Positions 38,151-46,332 of a stretch of 64,000 nucleotides of DNA are shown in pieces. Position numbers and translations under genes: made by a program. Source of the DNA: Savagea serpentis (GTDB taxonomy: Bacteria; Bacillota; Bacilli; Bacillales_A; Planococcaceae); the NCBI RefSeq assembly GCF_015351395.1, contig NZ_JADKPV010000001.1, positions 186,001 to 250,000 of the forward strand, given 5' to 3'. The first letter of the stretch is position 1; every line of letters begins with the position of its first letter. The notes below the pieces were generated by a model that saw only the letters and a program-made list of their open reading frames with translations, did no database searches and was not told the DNA's origin.

Positions 38151-39359
38151 GTGAACATCCAAGTGTTACAAATGGCTGCTGTTGCTACGCAGAAGTCAGC
38201 AATAAGCGACATGAAAGGCAATCATTCATCGAAGGACGTCTTCGCATCAGTCATGGCTAAAACGCTCGGCTCAAGCGAATCACAAATGGCGAAATTCGAA
38301 GAGACGCCAAACTCAGCAGAAGATACTTTAGCGATTTTGTTAGAAGTGCTCAACATGTCGACAGAAGAACTCGAACAACGATTATCCGAACTATTCGATG
38401 AAGATTTTGTCTCACAATTAACTGACCTCGTCGCAACGATTCCGTATCAAGCAAGTTTAGACGATGTATACGAACTGCTTCAATCGTCTGATACATACGG
38501 AGAACTTGTGACAACAATTGCAAATGCTTTAGAAAAATTATCCGAGCCATTGGTAGAAAAACAGGACGACGATGGAGCCGAACCGTTTTGGAATCACTTG
38601 ACCCAATTGACAGAAGCGATTGAAGTACTGCAACAGCACGGTGAAGAACTACCATTCAACGGAGAGCAAGTCGCTCAATTTGCAGTCATTGCTCAGTATA
38701 TTCAACAAGTCGCACCGCAAGCGGATATGCACGTTATCCACGATAATAAATTGCAAAACTTCCAACAAATGATGCAACAATTCGTCCAAACGGAAGCGGA
38801 ACAATTACGTCTGCAAGTGGAGACAAAACCGAAAACGAGCAATCAACAACTACTGTCATCGATGAATCAACCGAGCGCAACATCGGTCTTTTTCCAAACA
38901 TTAACGCAAGTGGAATCACCAGAACAGAGCCGTGCAGAAGAATTGATGAAGCAATTACAAGCGATTTTAAAGCGAGCAAACTTCGGCCAAATTGGAGGAG
39001 CGAACCGTTTATCGATCCGTCTCTATCCAGAACATCTCGGTACGCTTCGAATTGAGTTACAGGAAGTGAACGGAGTGTTAACAGCCCGCATTCTCGCATC
39101 GAGCGCACAAGCGCGTGACATGCTCGACTCACGCTTACATCAACTTCGCGCAGCACTCGTCTCGCAAAACTTACAAGTAGAGCGCATCGAACTTTCTCAA
39201 ATGCTTCAAGCTTCTGACAAAACCGAGCGAGAACAATTGATGCAACAAGATACACGTCACGGCGCTACACGTGAGGAAACAGAAGAGACGGAAGAAGAAC
39301 AAGAAGATGAACAGTCCTTCGCACAGTTCTTAATCGATTTAGAACAGGAGGAAGCATAA
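38151..39359 (+). CDS. fliK: Flagellar hook-length control protein FliK
   Basis: FliK is the secreted ruler that measures the hook and triggers the export switch. The C-terminal hook-length-control domain (about 275-370) contains LSIRLYPEHLGTLRIELQE and ARDMLDSRLHQLRAALVSQN, the FliK signature. The N-terminal 270 residues are poorly conserved and Gln/Glu-rich, and the tail is highly acidic. The start GTG 38151 follows GAAGGAGGTG. Its stop shares bases with the flgD start (TAATG). 402 residues, a middling length for FliK. Confidence 0.92.
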   Translation: MNIQVLQMAAVATQKSAISDMKGNHSSKDVFASVMAKTLGSSESQMAKFEETPNSAEDTLAILLEVLNMSTEELEQRLSELFDEDFVSQLTDLVATIPYQASLDDVYELLQSSDTYGELVTTIANALEKLSEPLVEKQDDDGAEPFWNHLTQLTEAIEVLQQHGEELPFNGEQVAQFAVIAQYIQQVAPQADMHVIHDNKLQNFQQMMQQFVQTEAEQLRLQVETKPKTSNQQLLSSMNQPSATSVFFQTLTQVESPEQSRAEELMKQLQAILKRANFGQIGGANRLSIRLYPEHLGTLRIELQEVNGVLTARILASSAQARDMLDSRLHQLRAALVSQNLQVERIELSQMLQASDKTEREQLMQQDTRHGATREETEETEEEQEDEQSFAQFLIDLEQEEA

Positions 39360-40033
39360 TGACGAACAATACACAAAGTTTAACAGGTCAACAAAAAATC
39401 GATGATTCGATGTATTTAATAAATAAAAAACGCGATCAACGTGTGACAGGTCCTGATTCGATGGGGAAAGACGCATTTATGAAAATTTTAATTGCGCAAC
39501 TTCAAAACCAAGACCCGACAAACCCGATGAAAGATAACGAGTTCATCGCACAGATGGCGCAGTTTTCGGCACTCGAACAGACGATGAACATGGCGAAAGC
39601 ATTCGAACAGTTTGCACAGTCACAAAACGATGCTCAACTCATTCAATACAACCAATTCGTCGGTAAAACAGTAAAATGGCACGAAATCACAAGTGAAAAA
39701 GATGAAGATGGCAAGCCGATTACGGAAGAAGGAATGAACCTCATCCAGTCGATTAAGTATAAAGATGGTGTCGCGATTTTTACACTCGATAATGGTCGTG
39801 AAATTACAGCTGCGAATATTTCAGAATTACATGATGGCGGCAGTGTGACGGGTGGAGGGAATAGTCTCGTACAAGCGAGCATGCTCATCGGACGCAATGT
39901 GACGTATAAAGACGGCGAAGAAATGAAAACGTCAGAAGTCATTTCAGTCACGATGAAAGACGGAAACGTTCAATACGTATTAGCAAATAAAGAGAAAATT
40001 ACGAGCAATGACTTTTTAGAAATTGCCCGCTAG
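39359..40033 (+). CDS. flgD: Flagellar hook assembly scaffold protein FlgD
   Basis: FlgD caps the growing hook. The N-terminal conserved part reads LGKDAFMKILIAQLQNQDPT-like (here MGKDAFMKILIAQLQNQDP) followed by NPMKDNEFIAQMAQFSALEQ. The Tudor/FnIII-like C-terminus shows the GKTVKWHEI and VTMKDGNVQYVLANKEKI segments. 224 residues is in range. It overlaps fliK by one base with GGAGGAAG upstream. Confidence 0.95.
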   Translation: MTNNTQSLTGQQKIDDSMYLINKKRDQRVTGPDSMGKDAFMKILIAQLQNQDPTNPMKDNEFIAQMAQFSALEQTMNMAKAFEQFAQSQNDAQLIQYNQFVGKTVKWHEITSEKDEDGKPITEEGMNLIQSIKYKDGVAIFTLDNGREITAANISELHDGGSVTGGGNSLVQASMLIGRNVTYKDGEEMKTSEVISVTMKDGNVQYVLANKEKITSNDFLEIAR

Positions 40034-40045
40034 GAGGGAATATTT

Positions 40046-40417
40046 GTGGATAAAGTACATTTCCACCGCCTTCCTGCAATCGGACCTCATCATCCGACGA
40101 CACGACAACCACAAGCGAAGTCGAGTCAATCGTTCAAGCAAACATTTCATGAAGCACTCACACCGAAATTAAAAGTGAGCAAACATGCCGAACGTCGACT
40201 CGCCGAACGTGCGATTGAAGTGAGTGATGCTGAATGGATGCGCATCGAATCGAAAATTGATGAAGCGAGAACGAAAGGGGTAAAAGACTCCCTCGTCTTA
40301 CTCGACAACGTCGCGATGATCATTAGTGCAAAAAATCGCACCGTCATTACCGCGATGAATCGCAAGGAAGCGGCAAACCAAATTTTTACGAATATTGATG
40401 GAACGATACTATTATAG
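40046..40417 (+). CDS. Flagellar operon protein of the TIGR02530 type
   Basis: A 123-residue protein between flgD and the hook gene. The N-terminal 45 residues are variable; the C-terminal core (LKVSKHAERRLAERAIEVSD, IDEARTKGVKDSLVLLDN, AMIISAKNRTVITAMNRKE, QIFTNIDGTILL) matches the small conserved flagellar operon protein found at this spot in many Firmicutes. Its function is unknown. GTG start with the ribosome site AGGAGGG. No signal peptide or membrane segment. Confidence 0.85.
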   Translation: MDKVHFHRLPAIGPHHPTTRQPQAKSSQSFKQTFHEALTPKLKVSKHAERRLAERAIEVSDAEWMRIESKIDEARTKGVKDSLVLLDNVAMIISAKNRTVITAMNRKEAANQIFTNIDGTILL

Positions 40418-40438
40418 GCAGGACCGCATGCGGATGCC
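40417..40438 (+). repeat. GC-rich inverted repeat before the hook gene
   Basis: GGCA (40417-40420), then the palindrome CCGCATGCGG (40424-40433), then TGCC (40435-40438), able to fold as a small hairpin immediately after the preceding stop codon. There is no U-run, so it is unlikely to terminate; processing or mRNA protection is possible. Confidence 0.5.
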
Positions 40439-40493
40439 TCGTTCTACGGACTGATTGAAGTAGAACAATATAAACGAAAGAGGAGATACACAT

Positions 40494-41453
40494 ATGTTAC
40501 GCTCAATGTACTCAGGAATTTCAGGATTGAAAAACTTCCAAACGAAACTTGACGTCATCGGTAACAACATCGCCAACGTCAACACACATGGCTTCAAAAA
40601 AGGCCGCGTCATCTTCAAAGACCTTTACTCACAAACAGTAGCAGGAGCTTCGTCAGCAACAGCGACACGTGGTGGGGTAAATGCGAAACAAGTCGGATTA
40701 GGAGCTCAACTCGGCGCAATTGACACGATTCATGCGGGTGGTTCCACACAATTTACAGGAAATACACTTGACCTTGCGATTGAGGGTGATGGGTTCTTTA
40801 TTGTCGCTGATGGGACAACAAATCGTCCTGCTAATGGTAAGCCAACGAGTACTGACTTTTCCAATCCTGTTTATACTCGTGCTGGTAATTTTTATATGGA
40901 CAATGATGGTTTCTTAGTCAATGCGGATGGAAAATATTTAGTGGGTGTTGGAAATGATACTCATGCTAATTTTGAAGGTACAAATATTGGAAAAACGCCG
41001 GATGCGGGCTGGGGAATGAAAGTCGATAACCAAGGAAAACTAGGGATTACAGGAACTGTTATCAATGGGTATACACCAAAACCTATACGAATCCCAACTA
41101 ACGCCCAAACGATGTCAATTGGAAATAATGGTTTAGTCACTTATGTCGACGCTGAAGGTACTTTAAAGATAGCGGGCCAAATGATTATGGCAAAGTTTCC
41201 TAATCCTGGTGGATTACAAAAAGTAGGCGCAAACTATTATCAACCTACAGCGAACTCAGGAGCTGCTTATACAGCAACAGCAACTGAACAAGGAATGGGT
41301 ACAGTTCAATCTGGCTCCCTCGAAATGTCAAACGTTGACCTCGGGGAAGAATTCACAGAGATGATCGTTGCGCAACGTGGTTTCCAAGCGAACACGCGTA
41401 TTATTACGACATCGGATGAAATTTTACAAGAACTTGTCAATTTGAAACGATAA
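40494..41453 (+). CDS. flgE: Flagellar hook protein FlgE (FlgE/F/G family)
   Basis: The hook subunit. The N-terminal rod/hook motif LRSMYSGISGLKNFQTKLD, NNIANVNTHGFKKGRVIF and IEGDGFFIV, and the C-terminal SGSLEMSNVDLGEEFTEMI and QRGFQANTRIITTSDEILQ, are conserved. At 319 residues it is longer than the 264-residue Bacillus subtilis hook protein, the excess lying in the middle. In the central part (about 40780-41300) codons shift: by hand I count 13 AAT/4 AAC for Asn and 8 ACT for Thr, against 3 AAT/7 AAC and no ACT in the two ends. Ribosome site GAGGAGATA. Confidence 0.93.
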   Translation: MLRSMYSGISGLKNFQTKLDVIGNNIANVNTHGFKKGRVIFKDLYSQTVAGASSATATRGGVNAKQVGLGAQLGAIDTIHAGGSTQFTGNTLDLAIEGDGFFIVADGTTNRPANGKPTSTDFSNPVYTRAGNFYMDNDGFLVNADGKYLVGVGNDTHANFEGTNIGKTPDAGWGMKVDNQGKLGITGTVINGYTPKPIRIPTNAQTMSIGNNGLVTYVDAEGTLKIAGQMIMAKFPNPGGLQKVGANYYQPTANSGAAYTATATEQGMGTVQSGSLEMSNVDLGEEFTEMIVAQRGFQANTRIITTSDEILQELVNLKR

Positions 41454-41467
41454 TTTTATTTTTGAAG

Positions 41468-41501
41468 GGAGGGTCGGGCCGACCACGCTCGGCCCTTACA
41501 T
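41468..41501 (+). promoter_or_regulatory. Shine-Dalgarno plus hairpin spacer ahead of swrD
   Basis: GGAGGG (41468-41473) is the only Shine-Dalgarno-like sequence but lies 28 bases before the ATG at 41502. Between them GGGCCG (41476-41481) pairs with CGGCCC (41490-41495), loop of 8. If folded, the effective spacing falls to 8 bases. An alternative stem GGTC/GACC (41472-41484) would instead cover the end of the Shine-Dalgarno. Confidence 0.5.
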
Positions 41502-41723
41502 ATGATTAAAGTGACACGGTTAAACGGGCAGGAATTTTCCATCAATGCCTTATACATAGAGCGCGTCGAGTCGTTTCCAGATACGACGATCACATTGACG
41601 ACGGGCACCAAATATATCGTGCGTGACTCGAAAGAGGAAGTGTACGACCGAATTATTCAGTTTTATCAAAGGGTTCAATTGTTATCTAATCCACATATTC
41701 GAGGTGAAAATAATGAAAAATAA
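41502..41723 (+). CDS. swrD: FlbD-type protein SwrD
   Basis: SwrD is a small protein needed for full flagellar power in Bacillus subtilis swarming. The 73-residue sequence begins MIKVTRLNGQEFSINALYIERVE, with DTTITLTTGTKYIVRDS and EEVYDRIIQFYQ, which matches the FlbD/SwrD family. It lies between the hook gene and fliL as in Bacillus. Its Shine-Dalgarno is unusual (see the hairpin spacer just upstream). Its end overlaps fliL by 11 bases. Confidence 0.92.
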   Translation: MIKVTRLNGQEFSINALYIERVESFPDTTITLTTGTKYIVRDSKEEVYDRIIQFYQRVQLLSNPHIRGENNEK

Positions 41724-42144
41724 CAAAGGACTTATGATGATTTTAATTGCGCTCGTCATGGTCGTCTTAATTGGCGTCGTCGGGATTGTACTTTGGTTGA
41801 ATTTCTCCAAAGGAGACGCTGCACCGAAAGAGCCTTCAATCGATGAAGTCGTTGAACAGACGGTTGAATTTGAAGAAATTACGACCAATTTGAATGCACG
41901 TCAATTTATCCGTATTTCATTAACGATCGAAACGGATAGCAAAAAAGCAGCAGAAGAATTAGAGAAACGTAAATTCCAAGTGAACAGCAAAGTCATTAAA
42001 GAATTGTCGGAAATGTCTCCAGAGGACTTTGAAGGCAAGGCGGGAAAACAAGCGTTTGAAGAAACGATTAAAGCGCAAATTAACCCGTTGATGCAAGAAG
42101 GAGAAGTGACACAAGTTTACATCGTGTCCTACATCATTCAATAA
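41713..42144 (+). CDS. fliL: Flagellar basal body-associated protein FliL
   Basis: FliL is a single-pass membrane protein near the stator. A membrane segment at about residues 7-29 (MMILIALVMVVLIGVVGIVLW) is followed by a periplasmic-side FliL domain with FIRISLTIETDSKKAAEEL and a C-terminal VYIVSYIIQ. I choose ATG 41713 with GAGGTG 6 bases upstream, not the longer ORF from 41623 that reads through swrD in another frame. 143 residues is normal. Confidence 0.93.
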   Translation: MKNNKGLMMILIALVMVVLIGVVGIVLWLNFSKGDAAPKEPSIDEVVEQTVEFEEITTNLNARQFIRISLTIETDSKKAAEELEKRKFQVNSKVIKELSEMSPEDFEGKAGKQAFEETIKAQINPLMQEGEVTQVYIVSYIIQ

Positions 42145-42179
42145 GATGCAAACTACTATTCAATTGAGGAGGTGACCGT

Positions 42180-43181
42180 ATGTCCGGGGATGTACTATCA
42201 CAAAACGAAATTGACGCGCTACTTTCGGCAATTTCAACAGGTGAAATGTCAGCAGAAGAAATGAAAAAAGAAGATGAGACCCGGAAGGTCAAAGCGTATG
42301 ATTTTAAACGCGCGCTCCGATTTTCCAAAGATCAAATTCGAAGTTTAACTCGAATTCACGAAAACTTTGCGCGACTGTTGACGACGTATTTTTCGGCGCA
42401 ATTACGCACATACGTTCAAATTAATGTCGCCAGTGTAGACCAAATTCCATTTGAGGAGTTCATTCGGTCGATTCCGAATATGACACTCATTAACATTTTT
42501 GAAGTGCCTCCATTGGAAGGGAATATTTTAATGGAAGTGAATCCGAACGTTGCGTATTCCATGCTTGATTTATTGATGGGTGGAACGGGCGGACCGTCTT
42601 CAAAAGCGGATGATTTGACTGAAATCGAAACGAAAATTTTAACGAATTTATATGAACGCTCTTTCGATAATTTACGAGAAGCATGGTCTAGCATTATTGA
42701 CATCGATCCGTACTTAACGGAAATGGAAGTGAATCCGCAGTTCTTGCAGATGATTTCCCCGAACGAGACGGTTGTCGTCATATCATTTAACATCGTAATC
42801 GGCGAATCGAGTGGGATGATTAATATTTGTATCCCTCACGTCGTATTAGAACCGATCGTACCGAACTTATCGGTCCGATATTGGATGCAATCTAATAAAA
42901 AAGAACCGACAGAAGAGCAGAGCAAACAGTTGGAAAAACGCTTAAAACAAGCGCGACTCCCTGTCATTGCAGAACTCGGAAAAAGTCGGATGTCCATTCA
43001 AGAATTGCTTTATTTACAGCGCGGTGACATGTTGACGCTCGATAAAGGAATGGATGAATTATTAACAATCAAAGTAGGAGACATACCGAAATTTAAAGGG
43101 CAGCCAGGACAAATACGTAACCGTATGGCCGTTCAAATAATTGAAACGATAGTAGACGGAGGGGATGAAGATGATGAGTGA
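42180..43181 (+). CDS. fliM: Flagellar motor switch protein FliM
   Basis: FliM is the C-ring protein that binds phosphorylated CheY. The N-terminal LSQNEIDALLSAIS is the CheY-P-binding peptide; the CheC-like middle domain and the C-terminal SpoA domain (about 250-325, with RLPVIAELGKSRMSIQELLYLQRGD-type sequence) follow. LLMGGTGGPS is a FliM hallmark. 333 residues is normal. Ribosome site GAGGAGGTGA. Confidence 0.96.
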   Translation: MSGDVLSQNEIDALLSAISTGEMSAEEMKKEDETRKVKAYDFKRALRFSKDQIRSLTRIHENFARLLTTYFSAQLRTYVQINVASVDQIPFEEFIRSIPNMTLINIFEVPPLEGNILMEVNPNVAYSMLDLLMGGTGGPSSKADDLTEIETKILTNLYERSFDNLREAWSSIIDIDPYLTEMEVNPQFLQMISPNETVVVISFNIVIGESSGMINICIPHVVLEPIVPNLSVRYWMQSNKKEPTEEQSKQLEKRLKQARLPVIAELGKSRMSIQELLYLQRGDMLTLDKGMDELLTIKVGDIPKFKGQPGQIRNRMAVQIIETIVDGGDEDDE

Positions 43182-44334
43182 TAACATACTTTCGCAAGAG
43201 GAAATTGAAGCATTGCTTCGCGGCGATGATGCGGGAGATAGCGGCGAAGAAGAAACATCATCCCAGGAAGAAAATTTTGATGATATTTTAAGTGATATGG
43301 AAAAAGACACGTTAGGCGAGATTGGGAATATGTCTTTCGGTAGTGCAGCGACTGCGTTATCTGCGTTGCTCGGTCAAAAAGTCGAAATTACGACACCGAC
43401 AACGTCAGTCATTAGCCGGGAAGAATTAGTCGATGAGTTCGTTCAACCCTATGTCGCGGTACAAGTGGAGTACACAGCCGGTTTAACAGGCGCAAACTTG
43501 CTCGTCATTAAACAAAGTGACGCTGCGATTATTGCAGATTTAATGCTCGGTGGAGATGGAACAAATCCAAATCCTGATTTGAGTGAAATTCACTTAAGTG
43601 CCGTTCAAGAAGCGATGAACCAAATGATGGGTTCAGCAGCGACATCCATGTCGACCATTTTCAATAAAAAAGTGGATATTTCACCACCGACGACGGACAT
43701 TATGGACATCTCTCTCGATAAAGGGACTGAGCATATTCCAGAAGAAAGCCCACTTATTCGCGTATCGTTTAATTTAAAAGTAGGTGAATTAATCGACTCG
43801 AACATTATGCAATTATTCCAAATTGACTTTGCGAAAGGTTTAGTTTCCGATTTGGAAAAGGCGATGATGGGTGGAGGGGACGAAGCGGAAGAAGAGATTC
43901 CATCGGTTGATTTATCAGCACCGACTCCGGAACCAACACGGCAACAATCTGTACAGCAAGAGCCCGTACAACAAGCACCGCCTGTTGCACCACCGCCTGT
44001 TCAACAACAACCAGTCAATGTTCAGCAAGCACAGTTTGCTAATTTTGAAGCACCACAGTTAAACCAGGAAGAAACTCATAATTTAAACTTACTAATGGAC
44101 ATTCCGTTAGAAGTGACAGTCGAGCTAGGAAGAACACAACGTTCTGTGAAAGAAATATTAGAAATGTCGAGTGGATCGATTATTGAATTAGATAAATTGG
44201 CTGGTGAACCAGTTGATATTTTAGTAAATAATCGTTATATTGCTAAGGGTGAAGTAGTGGTCATTGATGAGAATTTCGGAGTTCGTATTACGGACATTTT
44301 AAGTCAAGCTGATCGTCTTCACAATTTACGATAA
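43171..44334 (+). CDS. fliY: Flagellar motor switch phosphatase FliY
   Basis: FliY combines a C-ring role with CheY-P phosphatase activity. N-terminal ILSQEEIEALLRG is a CheY-P docking peptide like that in FliM; two CheC-type phosphatase motifs follow (LGEIGNMSFGSAATALSALL and VQEAMNQMMGSAATSMSTIF), then a Gln/Pro-rich linker (about 245-290) and a C-terminal SpoA domain (DIPLEVTVELGRTQRSVKEI). Start 43171 fits the GGAGGGG site; ATG 43165 touches it. Overlaps fliM by 11 bases. The Q/P-rich linker is variable in Bacillales. Confidence 0.94.
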   Translation: MMSDNILSQEEIEALLRGDDAGDSGEEETSSQEENFDDILSDMEKDTLGEIGNMSFGSAATALSALLGQKVEITTPTTSVISREELVDEFVQPYVAVQVEYTAGLTGANLLVIKQSDAAIIADLMLGGDGTNPNPDLSEIHLSAVQEAMNQMMGSAATSMSTIFNKKVDISPPTTDIMDISLDKGTEHIPEESPLIRVSFNLKVGELIDSNIMQLFQIDFAKGLVSDLEKAMMGGGDEAEEEIPSVDLSAPTPEPTRQQSVQQEPVQQAPPVAPPPVQQQPVNVQQAQFANFEAPQLNQEETHNLNLLMDIPLEVTVELGRTQRSVKEILEMSSGSIIELDKLAGEPVDILVNNRYIAKGEVVVIDENFGVRITDILSQADRLHNLR

Positions 44335-44358
44335 TTATTTTGAGGAGGAAACGGAACT

Positions 44359-44721
44359 ATGGGTAAACAAATTTTAATTGTGGATGATGCTGCATTTATG
44401 CGCATGATGATTAAAGATATTTTGACGAAAAACGGTTTTGAAGTAGTGGGAGAGGCAGAAAATGGTCTGCAAGCAGTAGAAAAGTACTTAGAACTTAAGC
44501 CTGATTTAGTAACGATGGATATTACGATGCCTGAGATGGATGGAATTGCCGCTTTAAAAGAAATTAAAGCAAAAGATCCAGCAGCGACAGTCATTATGTG
44601 TTCAGCGATGGGACAGCAAGCGATGGTAATCGACGCGATTCAAGCTGGAGCGAAAGACTTTATTGTAAAGCCTTTCCAAGCAGACCGTGTTATTGAAGCA
44701 ATTGAAAAAGCTTTAGGATAA
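44359..44721 (+). CDS. cheY: Chemotaxis response regulator CheY
   Basis: CheY is phosphorylated by CheA and binds FliM; in Bacillus this promotes counter-clockwise rotation. The 120-residue single receiver domain has the acidic pair Asp9/Asp10, phosphoacceptor Asp54 in LVTMDITMPEMDG, the conserved Ser in CSAMGQ and Lys in FIVKPF. TGAGGAGGAA precedes the start. It lies between fliY and fliO, as in Bacillus. Confidence 0.97.
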   Translation: MGKQILIVDDAAFMRMMIKDILTKNGFEVVGEAENGLQAVEKYLELKPDLVTMDITMPEMDGIAALKEIKAKDPAATVIMCSAMGQQAMVIDAIQAGAKDFIVKPFQADRVIEAIEKALG

Positions 44722-44723
44722 AA

Positions 44724-45383
44724 ATGATGCGTCTGTTTCGAATCATGACCATCGCAATGATGTTACTCGTAGCAACGAGCAGTGCTCTCTTTCCCTTAAC
44801 AGCCCATGCGCAAACCTTTGTAAGTGACTGTGTAGAGGGGAAAGACTGCGAAGAGGAGCCCGCAACAGAACAAGAGCCTTTAGTTCAAGCGAATAGCGCA
44901 CCGACTATAGGCTCATACATTAAAGTAGTATTCGCTTTTGCTTTTGTCGTTTTTTTACTATATTTCTTGTTGAAATTCGTCAATCGACGCAATCAACAAT
45001 TCGGACAAGCGCGTCTGATGCGCAACTTAGGTGGTGTTTCAGTCGGTACTCAAAAATCTGTTCAATTGCTGTCAGTCGGTGGACGTTACTACTTAATTGG
45101 AGTAGGGGATGATGTCCGGCTTTTGAAGGAGATTGAGACAGAAGAAGAACTGGAATCAATTCGCGCGTTCGTAGAGTTAGAAAGTAATGACGGTGAAGAA
45201 CCATCCATGGTAATCGTCGATCGAATCAAAAAACTTTTGAAAAAGAAGCCAATCCCTTCTCGCGAATCGAAAAAAGAGGAACCGTTCGATCAATTGTTTC
45301 AACAAGAACTTGATAAAGTACAACAAGAACGTAAAGCGCAAATGGAAAAGCTTTTGAAGGAAGAGAGGGAGCGACGTGACTGA
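44724..45383 (+). CDS. fliO: Flagellar biosynthesis protein FliO (FliZ)
   Basis: FliO helps assemble the FliP export gate. A signal peptide (about 1-30, ending AHAQT) is followed by a small Cys-containing outer segment, a membrane segment at about 60-80 (VVFAFAFVVFLLYFLLKFV) and a FliO core with GVSVGTQKSVQLLSVGGRYYLI and GVGDDVRLL. The tail is Lys/Glu-rich. 219 residues; overlaps fliP by 8 bases. Two adjacent ATGs, 44724 and 44727, are possible starts. Confidence 0.9.
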   Translation: MMRLFRIMTIAMMLLVATSSALFPLTAHAQTFVSDCVEGKDCEEEPATEQEPLVQANSAPTIGSYIKVVFAFAFVVFLLYFLLKFVNRRNQQFGQARLMRNLGGVSVGTQKSVQLLSVGGRYYLIGVGDDVRLLKEIETEEELESIRAFVELESNDGEEPSMVIVDRIKKLLKKKPIPSRESKKEEPFDQLFQQELDKVQQERKAQMEKLLKEERERRD

Positions 45384-46041
45384 TTTTATGCAATTTTTCT
45401 CGGATAGCAATCCGACGAATATTTCGACATCTATTAAATTGATGTTATTGCTCACGGTACTCTCGCTTGCCCCAGCAATTCTCATATTGATGACGTCATT
45501 CACACGAATTGTCATCGTGCTTTCCTTTGTTCGAACGGCGCTTGCTACGCAGCAAATGCCACCGAACCAAGTGCTCGTCGGTCTCGCTCTATTTTTAACG
45601 TTTTTCATTATGGCACCGACATTTCAAGAAATAAATAAAGAAGCGCTCACGCCACTGTTCAATGAGGAAATTTCATTAGACGAAGCATATGAAAATGCAA
45701 GTGTCCCAATCAAACAATTTATGAGCAAGCATACGCGTCAAAAAGATTTGGATTTATTTTTAAAATACAATGATGTGGAACGACCAGAAACTGTGGAAGA
45801 AATTCCGCTCACGATGTTAGTTCCAGCTTATGCGCTCAGCGAAATTAAAACAGCGTTTCAAATGGGCTTTATGATTTTCATCCCATTTCTCGTCATGGAT
45901 ATGATTGTTGCGAGTGTTTTAATGTCAATGGGTATGATGATGTTACCGCCTGTTATGATTTCGTTACCGTTTAAAATTTTATTATTCATTTTAGTAGATG
46001 GTTGGTATTTAGTCATTCAATCACTGCTGCAAAGTTATTAG
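45376..46041 (+). CDS. fliP: Flagellar biosynthesis protein FliP
   Basis: FliP is the main gate subunit of the flagellar export channel. Segments typical of the family are ILMTSFTRIVIVLSFVRTAL, PNQVLVGLALFLTFFIMAP, LVPAYALSEIKTAFQMGFM and FLVMDMIVASVLMSMGMMML. Four membrane segments. 221 residues is normal. GTG start with GAGAGGGAG upstream, overlapping fliO. Confidence 0.97.
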   Translation: MTDFMQFFSDSNPTNISTSIKLMLLLTVLSLAPAILILMTSFTRIVIVLSFVRTALATQQMPPNQVLVGLALFLTFFIMAPTFQEINKEALTPLFNEEISLDEAYENASVPIKQFMSKHTRQKDLDLFLKYNDVERPETVEEIPLTMLVPAYALSEIKTAFQMGFMIFIPFLVMDMIVASVLMSMGMMMLPPVMISLPFKILLFILVDGWYLVIQSLLQSY

Positions 46042-46057
46042 GAAGGGGATTAGACAA

Positions 46058-46327
46058 ATGACAGCTGAAATGGTTATCTCGATTGCAGAACGTGCGATTA
46101 GCATCGTATTATTGACGTCAGGTCCCCTTTTAATTATCGCTTTAGTCACGGGTTTATCGGTTAGTATTTTCCAAGCGACGACGCAAATTCAAGAGCAAAC
46201 GCTCGCTTTCGTTCCGAAGATTGTCGCCGTACTCGTATCGATTGTTATTTTCGGACCGTGGATGTTAACGCGTGTGACCAATTTTGCAAGCGATATTTTA
46301 CAAAACTTACCTCGGTACATCGGGTGA
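46058..46327 (+). CDS. fliQ: Flagellar biosynthesis protein FliQ
   Basis: FliQ is a two-membrane-helix subunit of the export gate. The 89 residues contain LLIIALVTGLSVSIFQATTQIQEQTLAFVPKI, of which the QATTQIQEQTL stretch is diagnostic. Ribosome site AAGGGG. fliR follows 5 bases after the stop. Confidence 0.96.
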   Translation: MTAEMVISIAERAISIVLLTSGPLLIIALVTGLSVSIFQATTQIQEQTLAFVPKIVAVLVSIVIFGPWMLTRVTNFASDILQNLPRYIG

Positions 46328-46332
46328 TTTGA

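Noticed and set aside
41476-41495. Terminator after flgE
   Set aside because: GC-rich stem but no U-run, and it sits between a Shine-Dalgarno and the swrD start; a translation role fits better.
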